DNA of 35,200 nucleotides, taken from Candidatus Parcubacteria bacterium. GTDB taxonomy: Bacteria > Patescibacteriota > Minisyncoccia > Phycocordibacterales > UBA2100. The number at the start of each line of letters is the position of its first letter. Positions within the stretch are counted from its first letter, which is position 1. Shown here piece after piece: positions 1-8,548 of the stretch. The position numbers and the translations under genes were made by a program. The notes below the pieces were generated by a model, which worked only from the letters and a program-made list of their open reading frames with translations, was not told the DNA's origin and did not search any database. The stretch lies in contig QZJK01000015.1 of NCBI GenBank assembly GCA_003599295.1, positions 1 through 35,200 on the forward strand, read 5' to 3'.

Positions 1-1
1 A

Positions 2-1945
2 AGGAACGCGGATGCAGCGAAAGCCATCACGTGGCGCATTACCTCGAATCTCGTCATTGGCATCGTCGTGACCATTATTACCGTTTCCGGCGCCATCTAC
101 TGGATGGCGCGCAGCCAGAACGAGCAGGCGGCGGAAGCTACGCGGACGATGGTCTTGGGAGGCCTTGGCGGGCTTGAGGAGTATATTCAACAATTTGCGA
201 ACGACTACGCGTGGTGGGAGGCAGGATACGACGCGTATATAGCAGGCGACAGGGAATGGGTGGATGAAAACTACGGCTCGGGCATCATCGATACGCAGAT
301 ATCCGACCTCATTTTCATTATCTCAACGACGACCCGAGATATTGATTACGATTGGGCCATCATTGATATCCCGACACCCATCCGGCAAGTCTTCACAAAG
401 GACGTCATCGAGGATATCTTCGCACTCACAGCTGACATGCCGCATGCACACGATGCGGCGCGCTCTGCATACATTCAAGACGGCGACAAGATAGTTCTCA
501 TGGCCGTGAATCGTATTACGCCGGTGTCCAAGGTGCCGGACGTCGACCCCAACAGCCTGCCGCTTCTCGTGCAGGGCATTTATCTGAGCGAAGAGCGATT
601 GACCGAGATGGGCCAACAATTCCTCATTGATGACGTGCGTCTCTACGTGGGAGAACCGACGCTCGACATACTCTCGAATAATTTCCCGCTTATCGAGGAC
701 ATGGACGACCGCACCATCGGAGCACTCGTGTGGACGTCGCCGACCCCTGGATATGCGGTCCTCCGAAGCGCGGCGCTTCCCATCGGCATCGCGCTCGCGC
801 TCTTCTCCATCATCGCCCTCGCAACGGCGTTCCGCGCGCGCAAGATAGCGACCGAGCTCGCATCAGAAAAGGAAAAGATAGAGACGGTGGTCTCGAGCAT
901 CGGAGAAGGGGTGCTTGTCGTCGACGCGGAAGGAAAGATATTCCTATGCAATCAATTTGGGGGGCTCTTGCTCGGGCTCACGCAGGAAGAGATATTAGGC
1001 AAGTCACTCTCGGAAGTGTTCCAGATACCGTCCAAAGGGCGGGGAGAGCAGCCGGCGCTTGCGGCCATACTTGACGTGGTGAACGCGCGGAAAACGATAA
1101 AACTTCCGGAAGTCACGTTCCCGCGCGTTGATGGGAACACCATCGTGCTTTCCGTCGTCGGGACCCCGGTCGAGCTGACCGGCATATTCATCGGCGGCGT
1201 CATTGTGTTCCACGACGTGACCGAACAAAAGATAATAGAGAACGCGAAACAGCAATTCATTTCGATAGCCGCTCACCAGCTCCGGACGCCGCTTTCCGGC
1301 ATCAAGTGGGCTATCAGCTTACTCGTCGACGAAAGCATGGGCGCGATGAGGAACGAACAGAAAGTGCTTCTCTCGAAGAGCTACGAAAGCGTCAATCGCC
1401 TAGTCGAGCTCGTCAACGACCTTCTTAACATCGACAGAATAGAATCCGGCCGCATGGAGTTCTCGTTCGAGCCGACCAATCTCGTCGACCTCCTCCACAC
1501 CATCATCGCCGACGTGACGGCTCCCGCGGAGAGGAAGGATATCAGGATAGAATTCAAGCCGGATGCCGGTTTGCCGGAATTGGAGCTCGACCACGGGAGC
1601 ATTCGCATCGTATTCCAGAACTTGCTCGAAAATGCCATTCACTACACGCCAGAGAAAGGCCAGGTAAGCGTCCGGGCCATCGGGGAGGGGAATGCCGTTC
1701 GCGTCAGCGTCAAAGACACCGGTATAGGGATACCGCACAGCCAGCAAAAGAGCATCTTCGGGCGATTCTTCCGCGCAACGAACGCGGTGCTTCACCAGCC
1801 GGACGGCTCTGGCCTCGGACTCTACATCGTGAAGCAGATAGTTGAACGGCATAAAGGGAAGATATGGTTCGAGAGCGAGGAGAATAAGGGCACGACCTTC
1901 CACGTCGTCTTGCCGACTGACAGGGCGCACTCGGAGCTCGTCTAA
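2..1945 (+). CDS. CHASE4-PAS sensor histidine kinase (5' end cut by window)
   Basis: Membrane sensor kinase that would autophosphorylate and pass phosphate to an unseen response regulator. The frame is open to the left edge, and the first transmembrane helix runs across the GTG at 68, so the true start lies outside the window. Order: TM1, an extracytoplasmic CHASE4-like domain (ANDYAWWEAGYDAY, about 190-700), TM2 (about 770-830), a PAS domain (EGVLVVDAEGKIFLCN), then HisKA with AAHQLRTPLSG (His codon 1274-1276) and a HATPase domain with N box NLLENAIHYTP, DTGIGIP and GSGLGLYIVK. The catalytic core is complete. A strong terminator follows the stop codon. The kinase type is certain; the ligand cannot be told. 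Confidence 0.93.
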   Translation, partial: RNADAAKAITWRITSNLVIGIVVTIITVSGAIYWMARSQNEQAAEATRTMVLGGLGGLEEYIQQFANDYAWWEAGYDAYIAGDREWVDENYGSGIIDTQISDLIFIISTTTRDIDYDWAIIDIPTPIRQVFTKDVIEDIFALTADMPHAHDAARSAYIQDGDKIVLMAVNRITPVSKVPDVDPNSLPLLVQGIYLSEERLTEMGQQFLIDDVRLYVGEPTLDILSNNFPLIEDMDDRTIGALVWTSPTPGYAVLRSAALPIGIALALFSIIALATAFRARKIATELASEKEKIETVVSSIGEGVLVVDAEGKIFLCNQFGGLLLGLTQEEILGKSLSEVFQIPSKGRGEQPALAAILDVVNARKTIKLPEVTFPRVDGNTIVLSVVGTPVELTGIFIGGVIVFHDVTEQKIIENAKQQFISIAAHQLRTPLSGIKWAISLLVDESMGAMRNEQKVLLSKSYESVNRLVELVNDLLNIDRIESGRMEFSFEPTNLVDLLHTIIADVTAPAERKDIRIEFKPDAGLPELELDHGSIRIVFQNLLENAIHYTPEKGQVSVRAIGEGNAVRVSVKDTGIGIPHSQQKSIFGRFFRATNAVLHQPDGSGLGLYIVKQIVERHKGKIWFESEENKGTTFHVVLPTDRAHSELV

Positions 1946-1960
1946 CCGTCTTTCATGCGC

Positions 1961-1987
1961 GCCGGCGCGGCCGCGCCGGCTTTTTTC
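1961..1987 (+). terminator. Intrinsic terminator after the histidine kinase
   Basis: A self-complementary GC-only 20-mer (1961-1980) is followed directly by a run of six T. It lies 15 nt after the kinase stop and separates this gene from purL. Confidence 0.9.
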
Positions 1988-2009
1988 CGAACTTGATTTT
2001 CGCTTTCAA

Positions 2010-2018
2010 TGCTAGTAT
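2010..2018 (+). promoter_or_regulatory. Extended -10 promoter of the purine cluster
   Basis: TGC-TAGTAT ends 8 nt before the purL ATG at 2027, which puts the predicted transcript start within about 2 nt of the start codon. A weak TTGATT lies upstream (1993-1998) at a short 14-nt spacing. GAGG at 2022-2025 is too close to the ATG to act as a normal Shine-Dalgarno sequence. Confidence 0.6.
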
Positions 2019-2026
2019 TGTGAGGT

Positions 2027-4969
2027 ATGATACGTCGGATAGCGGTATCCTCGGGTGTTGGGGATGCACGCGCCCGGCACTACCTCGCGAGCCTCAAAGC
2101 CCTCTTTCCCGAAGCCCCGCTGACCGGAGTCGCTACCGTCGCGGCCTACACCGTTGACGCGGAGCTATCCTTAAAAGAACTCGAGTCGGCAGCGGAGCGC
2201 CTCACGAATCCGATAACGGAACAGTATTCGCTCGACGTCCCGAGTCCGGACGCTTTCTCATACTGCATTGAGATCGGCTATCTGCCGGGTGTCACCGATA
2301 ATGTCGGGCACACAGCCAAGGAAACAATCGAGGACGCCATTCATCGGGCATTCGGCGCGGATGAGGGCGTGTATTCGTCCACTTTTCTTTTCCTCGAAGG
2401 CTCGCTCAATGCGGAACACGCCGCAGCGCTCGCCAAAGAACTCCACAACCCGCTCATTGAGCGGGCGACTATTTTTTCGGCCGATGATGCGAAAAAGGGA
2501 TTTCCTTTGAGCGCTCCAAAAGTAATGCTTCGTGCGCAAACGCTTCACGCTGATGAAGTGGACCTCGACGTGCCTGACGATGAATTGGTTCGGATAGGAA
2601 AAGAGGGTATCAAAGGCAAGGACGGCACGCGACGCGGCCCCTTGGCACTCTCGCTCGACGCGATGAAGACCATACGCGGCCATTTCAAGAAGTTGGATAG
2701 AAAGCCCACGGATGTCGAGCTGGAATCGCTCGCGGGGACGTGGTCCGAACATTGCAAGCATACGATTTTCGCCGACCCACTGGATGAAATCGAGGACGGC
2801 ATCTATCGCTGCTACATCAAAGGTGCGACGGAAAAGATACGAAAACAAAAAGGAAAGAAAGATTTCTGCGTTTCCGTGTTCAAGGATAATTCCGGCGCAA
2901 TCAGGCTCGACGACAAGTATCTCATCACGCACAAAGTGGAGACGCATAACGCACCCTCGGCTTTGGACCCTTTTGGAGGTGCGATTACCGCAATCGTCGG
3001 AGTCAACCGGGATTGTCTGGGTTTTGGATTGGGCGCGAAGCCCATCGCCAACGTCTATGGATTTTGTGTTGCCGACCCGCACGACGAGTCGGCGTTCTAT
3101 CGCGACTCCGCAAAAACACAAGAACTGCTCGCGTCTCGGCGCATCCTCGAGGGCGTCGTCGCCGGTGTGAACGCGGGAGGGAACCAGAGCGGCATTCCGA
3201 CGCCGCTCGGATTCGTCGCCGTTGACCAGTCATTCCGGGGGAAGCCTCTCGTTTTCGGCGGCACCATAGGCCTCATCCCCCGAAAAGTGCGGGGGCGCAA
3301 GCTCTATGAAAAGAAAGCGCGGCCGGGCGATTATATCGTCATGCTCGGCGGGCGGGTCGGATTGGATGGCATTCATGGCGCTACATTCTCGTCCGAGGCG
3401 CTTGCGACAGGCTCTCCCGCGACCGCCGTTCAGATAGGCGATCCCATCACGCAGAAAAAATTGTCTGACGCGCTTGTGCGCGAGGCGCGCGATAAGGGAC
3501 TCTACACGAGCATCACCGACAACGGCGCGGGCGGGCTCTCCGGTTCGGTGGGTGAAATGGCGCGAGAGGCGGGCGGATGCCGCGTGGATCTTGAACACGT
3601 GCCGCTCAAGTACGAAGGACTCTCGCCTTGGCAGATATGGCTCTCGGAATCGCAGGAGCGGATGACGCTCGCCGTGCCGAAAAAGAACTGGGCGGCGTTC
3701 AAAAAAATAATGGACCGTTACGGCGTCGAAGCGACGCGCATCGGAGAGTTCACAAAGACAGGAAAGTGCGTCGTCCGATATCAGGGAAACACGGTGATGG
3801 ATCTTTCGCTCGACTTTTTGCACGAGGGACGACCGGTCCTGATGCAGAAAAGCGTGAAGCAAGAAGCAAGAAGCAAGGAAGCGGCACAGATGCCGAACGT
3901 TGATGTGCGGCAAGCAATACTCGATGTGCTCACACGGCCGAGCGTCGGCTCGACCGCGTTCATCGCGGGGCAATACGACCACGAAGTGCAGGGCATGTCG
4001 GTCACGAAGCCGCTTCAAGGTCGCGGCCGCGTGAATGCGGAGTCAGGAGTATTGAAACCGCTTCCCAACTCCAAACGGGGCGTCGTCCTTTCGCAGGGAT
4101 ACTGTCCGTGGTATTCGACACTCGACACCTATGCAATGGCCGCCGCCGCGATAGATACCGCCGTACGGAACGCCGTGTGTGCAGGCGCATCGCGAGACTA
4201 CCTCGCCATCTTGGACAATTTCTGCTGGTCGAGCTCGGAGAAGCCGGAGCGGCTTTGGGAGTTAAAGCAGGCGGCGAAAGCGTGCTACGACATCGCCACT
4301 CGCTATGGGACGCCGTTCATTTCCGGAAAGGACTCCATGCACAACGATTTTCGCGGCTACGATGAGAGCGGAAAAGCGGTCCACATTGCGGCGCTCCCGA
4401 CCCTTCTCGTCTCCGCGATAGGTGTTATTCCGGATGTCGCGCGTGCGATGACGCTCGATTTTAAGGAGGTCGGCGACGCGCTCTACATCGTCGGGGAAAC
4501 GAACGATGAAATGGGCGCTTCGGAATATTTCGAACTGCTCGGCGTGCGTGGCGGACAAGTTCCCGTCGTCGATGCGAGCAAACATGCAAAAGCATATGAT
4601 GCCGTCGCGAAGGCAATTGAAAAAGGCTTCATAGCATCAGCGATAGGAGTCGGCCGCGGCGGTCTCGCCGCGGCACTTGCCAAGTCGGCAGTCGGGGGGC
4701 AACTAGGATTCAACGCCGATCTTTCGAATATCCCTGGAAAAGCACGACGTCCCGACGCCACTCTCTTTTCCGAAAGCCAGGGGCGTATCCTACTATCTGT
4801 ACGAAAGGGAAAGGAAAAAGAGCTCGAGAAACTCTTGAAAGGCGTCCCGTTCGCGCGGGTCGGCGAGGTCGGCAAAGGTGCGTGCGCGATAACAACGGGA
4901 AAAGAGAAATTCGAATACTCCGTATCCGCACTTACCGAAAGCTATCGCTCGTTTTTCAAACAATGGTGA
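2027..4969 (+). CDS. purL: Phosphoribosylformylglycinamidine synthase, PurS-PurL fusion (PurSL)
   Basis: ATP-dependent synthetase subunit that converts FGAR to FGAM in de novo purine synthesis, using ammonia from PurQ. At 980 aa it is longer than a small PurL (about 740) and shorter than the 1,300-aa form with a built-in glutaminase. Residues 1-190 hold a PurS-like region. The synthetase then begins with the hallmark SEHC at residues 240-243, followed by VETHNAPSALDPFGG and a second half with QYDHEVQG. PurQ starts one base after the stop, so the two are translated together. A Lys/Glu-rich segment near residue 610 is encoded by three tandem GAAGCAA heptamers. Function is firm. Confidence 0.95.
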   Translation: MIRRIAVSSGVGDARARHYLASLKALFPEAPLTGVATVAAYTVDAELSLKELESAAERLTNPITEQYSLDVPSPDAFSYCIEIGYLPGVTDNVGHTAKETIEDAIHRAFGADEGVYSSTFLFLEGSLNAEHAAALAKELHNPLIERATIFSADDAKKGFPLSAPKVMLRAQTLHADEVDLDVPDDELVRIGKEGIKGKDGTRRGPLALSLDAMKTIRGHFKKLDRKPTDVELESLAGTWSEHCKHTIFADPLDEIEDGIYRCYIKGATEKIRKQKGKKDFCVSVFKDNSGAIRLDDKYLITHKVETHNAPSALDPFGGAITAIVGVNRDCLGFGLGAKPIANVYGFCVADPHDESAFYRDSAKTQELLASRRILEGVVAGVNAGGNQSGIPTPLGFVAVDQSFRGKPLVFGGTIGLIPRKVRGRKLYEKKARPGDYIVMLGGRVGLDGIHGATFSSEALATGSPATAVQIGDPITQKKLSDALVREARDKGLYTSITDNGAGGLSGSVGEMAREAGGCRVDLEHVPLKYEGLSPWQIWLSESQERMTLAVPKKNWAAFKKIMDRYGVEATRIGEFTKTGKCVVRYQGNTVMDLSLDFLHEGRPVLMQKSVKQEARSKEAAQMPNVDVRQAILDVLTRPSVGSTAFIAGQYDHEVQGMSVTKPLQGRGRVNAESGVLKPLPNSKRGVVLSQGYCPWYSTLDTYAMAAAAIDTAVRNAVCAGASRDYLAILDNFCWSSSEKPERLWELKQAAKACYDIATRYGTPFISGKDSMHNDFRGYDESGKAVHIAALPTLLVSAIGVIPDVARAMTLDFKEVGDALYIVGETNDEMGASEYFELLGVRGGQVPVVDASKHAKAYDAVAKAIEKGFIASAIGVGRGGLAAALAKSAVGGQLGFNADLSNIPGKARRPDATLFSESQGRILLSVRKGKEKELEKLLKGVPFARVGEVGKGACAITTGKEKFEYSVSALTESYRSFFKQW
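3856..3876 (+). repeat. Tandem heptamer (GAAGCAA)x3 inside purL
   Basis: Three perfect tandem copies of GAAGCAA (21 bp, 7 codons) lie in a poorly conserved linker of purL and are followed by a partial fourth unit. A related A/G-rich run forms the first codons of purQ. Gain or loss of one unit would shift the frame. Confidence 0.75.
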
Positions 4970-4970
4970 T

Positions 4971-5780
4971 ATGAACAGAAGTAAGAAGCAAGAAAAAAGA
5001 AGTTCGAAGCGGGCAAAGCCACACGTCATTATTCTTTCCGGATACGGCCTCAATACGGAGGACGAAACGAAGGCCGCATTCGAATCGGTGGGTGCCACGG
5101 CGGACATCGTGCACATCAATGATCTCATCGCTAGACCTACACTCCTCAACAAAGCGAACATACTCGTCGTCGGCGGGGGATTCGCCTACGGTGATCATAC
5201 CGGCGCGGGGAAAGCATACGGCAACCGCCTCAAGGCGCACCTCGGTAAAGACATTTCTAAATTCCTGGAGCGCGACACCCTGATGCTCGGCATCTGCAAC
5301 GGATTTCAAATACTGACAAGCGCAGGTTTTCTTCCCGGGGCTCTCATCGCAAATAACGTACCTCGCTACTCCGCACGCTGGGTTGACCTCAAAGTAAAAG
5401 GGGAGAGCCCGTGGCTACGGGGTATTAACACGATGTCGGTACCCATTGCGCATGGAGAAGGCAAATACTACGCACCGCCGGAGGTTTTGGAGACGCTCGA
5501 GAAGGAGAATGCAATAGCACTTCAGTATATCGATGGGGAAGTCTCACAGCATTTCGGTCTACCTCCAAATCCGAACGGCTCTCTTAAGAACATCGCCGGC
5601 GTCACGTCGCACGGCGGCCGCGTCTTGGGGCTCATGCCGCATCCCGAGCGGGCGGTATTTTTCACCCAACTTCCGCACTGGACCCTGCTTCGCGAAGAGT
5701 ACGTTCGGAGCGGCAAGAAATTTCCCCAGGAGGGGCCGGGTCTCCAGTTGTTTAGAAATGCAGTACAATATTTCGTATGA
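4971..5780 (+). CDS. purQ: FGAM synthase glutaminase subunit PurQ
   Basis: Class I glutamine amidotransferase that hydrolyses glutamine and feeds ammonia to PurL. The nucleophile is Cys109 in LGICNGFQ, and the His-Glu pair is in LMPHPERA (His224, Glu226). At 269 aa it is slightly longer than typical PurQ, with a basic 16-residue N-terminal leader (MNRSKKQEKRSSKR) ahead of the first beta strand (HVIILSGYG). It starts one base after the purL stop and its last four bases overlap the purE ATG, so the three genes form a translationally coupled unit. No Shine-Dalgarno sequence is visible. Confidence 0.94.
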   Translation: MNRSKKQEKRSSKRAKPHVIILSGYGLNTEDETKAAFESVGATADIVHINDLIARPTLLNKANILVVGGGFAYGDHTGAGKAYGNRLKAHLGKDISKFLERDTLMLGICNGFQILTSAGFLPGALIANNVPRYSARWVDLKVKGESPWLRGINTMSVPIAHGEGKYYAPPEVLETLEKENAIALQYIDGEVSQHFGLPPNPNGSLKNIAGVTSHGGRVLGLMPHPERAVFFTQLPHWTLLREEYVRSGKKFPQEGPGLQLFRNAVQYFV

Positions 5781-6313
5781 CCAACAAACCACAGGTAGGC
5801 ATTCTTATGGGCTCAGATTCTGATCTTTCGGTGATGCAGGAAGCGGCGAAAGTGTTAGAGGAATTCGGCATCGGCTCTGAAGTGCATACGCTTTCCGCGC
5901 ACCGCACTCCCGAGGCGGTCGTCGAGTACGTGACGAAGAGCGAGGCCTCCGGCTACAAGGTATTCATCTGCGGCGCCGGAGGCGCCGCGCACCTTGCCGG
6001 CGTCGTCGCGGCGCACACCGCACTTCCCGTCGTTGGCGTGCCGCTCTTAAGCAGCAAAATGGGGGCCGCAGGCGTTGACGCACTTTTCTCTACGGTACAA
6101 ATGCCGCCGGGCATTCCTGTAGCGACTGTTGGTATCGGAGCGGCTAAGAATGCGGGAATTTTGGCGGCGCAGATCATCGGAGCGGGAGATTCGACGGTCA
6201 AAGCTAAGGTCACGGCATATAAGGAGAAAATGGCAAAAGACATCAAGGCGAAGGACAATGAACTGCAGGAAAAAGGATTTACAAAATATCTGGAGGAGAA
6301 AGGGCTGCTATGA
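5777..6313 (+). CDS. purE: N5-carboxyaminoimidazole ribonucleotide mutase PurE (class I type)
   Basis: Rearranges N5-CAIR to CAIR. The class I motifs are clear: [10 protein letters not shown] near the N-terminus, LSAHRTPE, and [10 protein letters not shown] (usually GGAAHLPG, so a Pro is Ala here). Length of 178 aa is normal for a one-domain PurE. The start overlaps the purQ stop (ATGA) and its own stop overlaps purM (ATGA). Class I PurE normally works with PurK, and no purK is present in this window. A TACAAT box 7 nt before the ATG, inside purQ, could be an internal promoter, but this is weak. Confidence 0.95.
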   Translation: MTNKPQVGILMGSDSDLSVMQEAAKVLEEFGIGSEVHTLSAHRTPEAVVEYVTKSEASGYKVFICGAGGAAHLAGVVAAHTALPVVGVPLLSSKMGAAGVDALFSTVQMPPGIPVATVGIGAAKNAGILAAQIIGAGDSTVKAKVTAYKEKMAKDIKAKDNELQEKGFTKYLEEKGLL

Positions 6314-7425
6314 GTGACAGCGCCTATGCACGAGCGGGAGTAGATTACACGAAGATGGAGCCATTCAAGATGGCGATGATAGAAGCCGGCAAAAAAACCC
6401 TCTCGTTCCCGAATAAGCGCGGCGTATTCATCAACGAAGACGCAGCGCACGCGCACGGCGCGGTTTTCGAATATAGGGGTTCCGAGCCGCACATCTGGTG
6501 CAAGACGCAGGAAGACCTCGGCAACAAGAATTGGATAGCCGAATGGATGTACGAGAAAACCGGGAAGTCCTACTACGAGAATATCGCGATAGACACGGCA
6601 CTCATCGTTGTGAATGACGTCATCGCGCAAGGCGCGCTTCCGGTCGTTTTTACCGACCAGCTTGAAGCAAGCAGCAGTGCCTGGTATGCGGACGAGAAAC
6701 GAGCGAAAGACTTGGCGAGCGGATTCCTGAAGATCTGCGAAGAAGTCGGCATGGCGCTTCCCGCAGGGGAGTCGGCGAGCGTCAGCTACATCGTGAATCC
6801 GAAAGCTCCCGTCAAAGAGATAGCGACGCTTTCCGGCTCGGTCACAGGCATCGTGGTACCCGCGAAGCGGCTCATCACTGGAAAAAAGCTTGCCGCGGGA
6901 GACGTAATTATCGGCGCATCGTCGTCCGGCCTTCACGCGAACGGCATTTCTCTCGTGATACAAAAAGCCCTTGAATTACCGGAGCAATTTCTCACAAAAC
7001 TCCCTAATGGCCATACGCTCGGTGAAGAAGCATTACTACCAACGCGCTCCTATGTGGCGCTCGTCGAGGCTCTTCTTGAAAACGAGATAGACGTGCATGC
7101 ATTCCTTCCTGCGACCGGGGATGGCGTCGGAAAGATCGCGTTCGACAAGCGCCCTTTTACGTATCGCATCAGAAATTGGCCGAACGTGCCAGAGTTGTTC
7201 CGCTACTACGACGACGAATTGAATGTAAGCAGTCAGGATTGTCTCAAAACATTCAATTGGGGCGTCGGCTATTACACGTTCGCCGCGCAAGAAGACGCGG
7301 AACGCATTGTAGAGACCGGCGCAAAAGCCGGCTACGAAATGACGATACTTGGCGTCGTAGAGAAGGGAGAGCGGCAGATCATCTTCGAACCAGCATCGGT
7401 CATCTTGTCACCGCCGGGAGAGTAG
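6310..7425 (+). CDS. purM: Divergent AIR synthase PurM
   Basis: Phosphoribosylformylglycinamidine cyclo-ligase, which closes the imidazole ring (FGAM to AIR) with ATP. It belongs to the PurM/PurL fold by its N-terminal [14 protein letters not shown] start and the [20 protein letters not shown] core, which corresponds to the usual DLVxMCVNDI..GAEP segment. It is strongly diverged: the usual GGETAEMPG is [11 protein letters not shown], and the C-terminal GGG segment is replaced by [13 protein letters not shown]. At 371 aa it is a little longer than the common 340-350. The position between purE and purC supports the call more than the motifs do. Confidence 0.85.
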   Translation: MSDSAYARAGVDYTKMEPFKMAMIEAGKKTLSFPNKRGVFINEDAAHAHGAVFEYRGSEPHIWCKTQEDLGNKNWIAEWMYEKTGKSYYENIAIDTALIVVNDVIAQGALPVVFTDQLEASSSAWYADEKRAKDLASGFLKICEEVGMALPAGESASVSYIVNPKAPVKEIATLSGSVTGIVVPAKRLITGKKLAAGDVIIGASSSGLHANGISLVIQKALELPEQFLTKLPNGHTLGEEALLPTRSYVALVEALLENEIDVHAFLPATGDGVGKIAFDKRPFTYRIRNWPNVPELFRYYDDELNVSSQDCLKTFNWGVGYYTFAAQEDAERIVETGAKAGYEMTILGVVEKGERQIIFEPASVILSPPGE

Positions 7426-7437
7426 CGAGGATTCGCA

Positions 7438-7466
7438 TTGACATCTTACAATCATTATCGTATACT
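7438..7466 (+). promoter_or_regulatory. Consensus promoter of purC
   Basis: TTGACA (7438-7443), an exact 17-nt spacer, then TATACT (7461-7466). The purC ATG is at 7472, only 5 nt after the -10 box, so the transcript should begin at or within the first bases of the start codon. This is the best sigma-70-type match seen in the window. Confidence 0.85.
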
Positions 7467-7471
7467 AAAAT

Positions 7472-8407
7472 ATGACGGAAGTGTTAAAGGAAACGAACTT
7501 CACAACTCTTGGGAATAAAAAGGCCGGCAAAGTGCGCGACATATACGAACAGCCGGAGCGCCTCATACTCATCACAACCGACCGGCACTCGTCGTTCGAC
7601 CGCATCATCGCGCATATCCCGCATAAAGGGCAGGTCCTAAATCAGACGAGCGCGTGGTGGTTCGAGCAGACGAAAGACATCGTCCCGAACCATGTGCTTG
7701 CGGTCCCTGACCCGAACGTAACGGTCGGGAAACGGTGCACACTCGTACCCGTCGAAGCGGTGATGCGCGGTTATCTCACCGGCGTTACCGATACCTCTAT
7801 TTGGACACGATACTCAAAAGGCGTTCGCGAATTCGGCGGGATCACACTCCCTGACGGCATGAAGAAGAATCAGAAACTGCCCGAACCCATCTTCGACCCG
7901 ACGACGAAAGAAGAAACGCATGACCGGACGCTGACGCCGGCGGAAATGATAGCAGAGGGTTTCATTACGGCCGAGCGATTCGAGGAATTGAAGAGAACGG
8001 CTCTCGCGCTTTTCAAGCGGGGGCAGGAGCTTGCCGCAACGCGCGGCCTTATTCTCGTCGATACGAAATATGAATTCGGGACGGACGAGAAGGGAAAACT
8101 CGTGCTTATTGATGAGATACACACGCCGGACTCGTCACGCTACTGGAAGCTCGGGAGCTATGAAGAGCGCGTCGCGAAAGGCGAGGAGCCGGAATATTTC
8201 GATAAAGAGTTCCTGCGGCTGTGGTTCAAGGAGCACAGCGACCCGTACAAGGATGCGACACTCCCCGAAGCACCCGCGGAGCTTGTTGCGGAGCTTTCCA
8301 GGCGCTACATTCAAATGTACGAGCTGATAACAGGAAAGACATTCGTCCCGGGAGAGGAGCCGATACTGCCTCGCATGGAACGCAATCTAAAGAGCTATTC
8401 CATATGA
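7472..8407 (+). CDS. purC: SAICAR synthetase PurC
   Basis: ATP-dependent ligase that joins aspartate to CAIR. The N-terminal KAGKVRDIYE and ITTDRHSSFDRIIAHIP match the family signature, followed by VMRGYLTGVTDTSIW and the IDEIHTPDSSRYW signature near residues 213-226. At 311 aa it is of the longer yeast/plant ADE1-like type rather than the 240-aa enteric type. It is separated from purM by 46 nt that hold its own consensus promoter, so it may be expressed apart from purL-purM. The next gene, purB, follows after a structured element of family A. Confidence 0.95.
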   Translation: MTEVLKETNFTTLGNKKAGKVRDIYEQPERLILITTDRHSSFDRIIAHIPHKGQVLNQTSAWWFEQTKDIVPNHVLAVPDPNVTVGKRCTLVPVEAVMRGYLTGVTDTSIWTRYSKGVREFGGITLPDGMKKNQKLPEPIFDPTTKEETHDRTLTPAEMIAEGFITAERFEELKRTALALFKRGQELAATRGLILVDTKYEFGTDEKGKLVLIDEIHTPDSSRYWKLGSYEERVAKGEEPEYFDKEFLRLWFKEHSDPYKDATLPEAPAELVAELSRRYIQMYELITGKTFVPGEEPILPRMERNLKSYSI

Positions 8408-8443
8408 TTCGAAAGGATTTAATTCGACTAAAGCGAGAAAGGG

Positions 8444-8532
8444 GATATCGTTTTTGCCGTGTCTCGCAGCGCGTCGGCGCGAGAGGCAGCGCTGCCGGAG
8501 CACCGGCAGACAGCGACGGCAAAAATGATATT
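8444..8532 (+). repeat. Structured element family A, copy A1 (purC-purB spacer)
   Basis: Sense-strand fold: an outer stem (TTTTTGCCGT at 8451-8460 pairs with ACGGCAAAAA at 8516-8525, extended outward by about 7 pairs), hairpin 1 with a TCTC/GAGA stem, GCA bulge, GCGC/GCGC stem and GTCG loop, and hairpin 2 CTGCCGG-AGCA-CCGGCAG. It shares loops, bulge and linkers with the copies at 11691-11783 and 30638-30747. It ends 16 nt before the purB ATG, and ACGAGCGACC lies in that gap. A start for purB called at 8459 would wrongly translate the element as MSRSASAREAAL. Confidence 0.85.
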
Positions 8533-8548
8533 CTCAACGAGCGACCCT

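Noticed and set aside
2258-3121. 287-aa open frame on the minus strand inside purL
   Set aside because: It is fully antisense to a strongly conserved gene, has no recognisable domain and is a shadow of codon use.
5953-6963. 336-aa open frame on the minus strand across purE and purM
   Set aside because: It spans the junction of two real genes in antisense, and the product has no coherent domain.
8459-8548. N-terminal extension of purB (MSRSASAREAAL...)
   Set aside because: This is family A element A1 read as protein. The same peptide appears antisense at A2 (11766 downward), and the true PurB start MPLEQLTAVSSVDGRY is at 8549.
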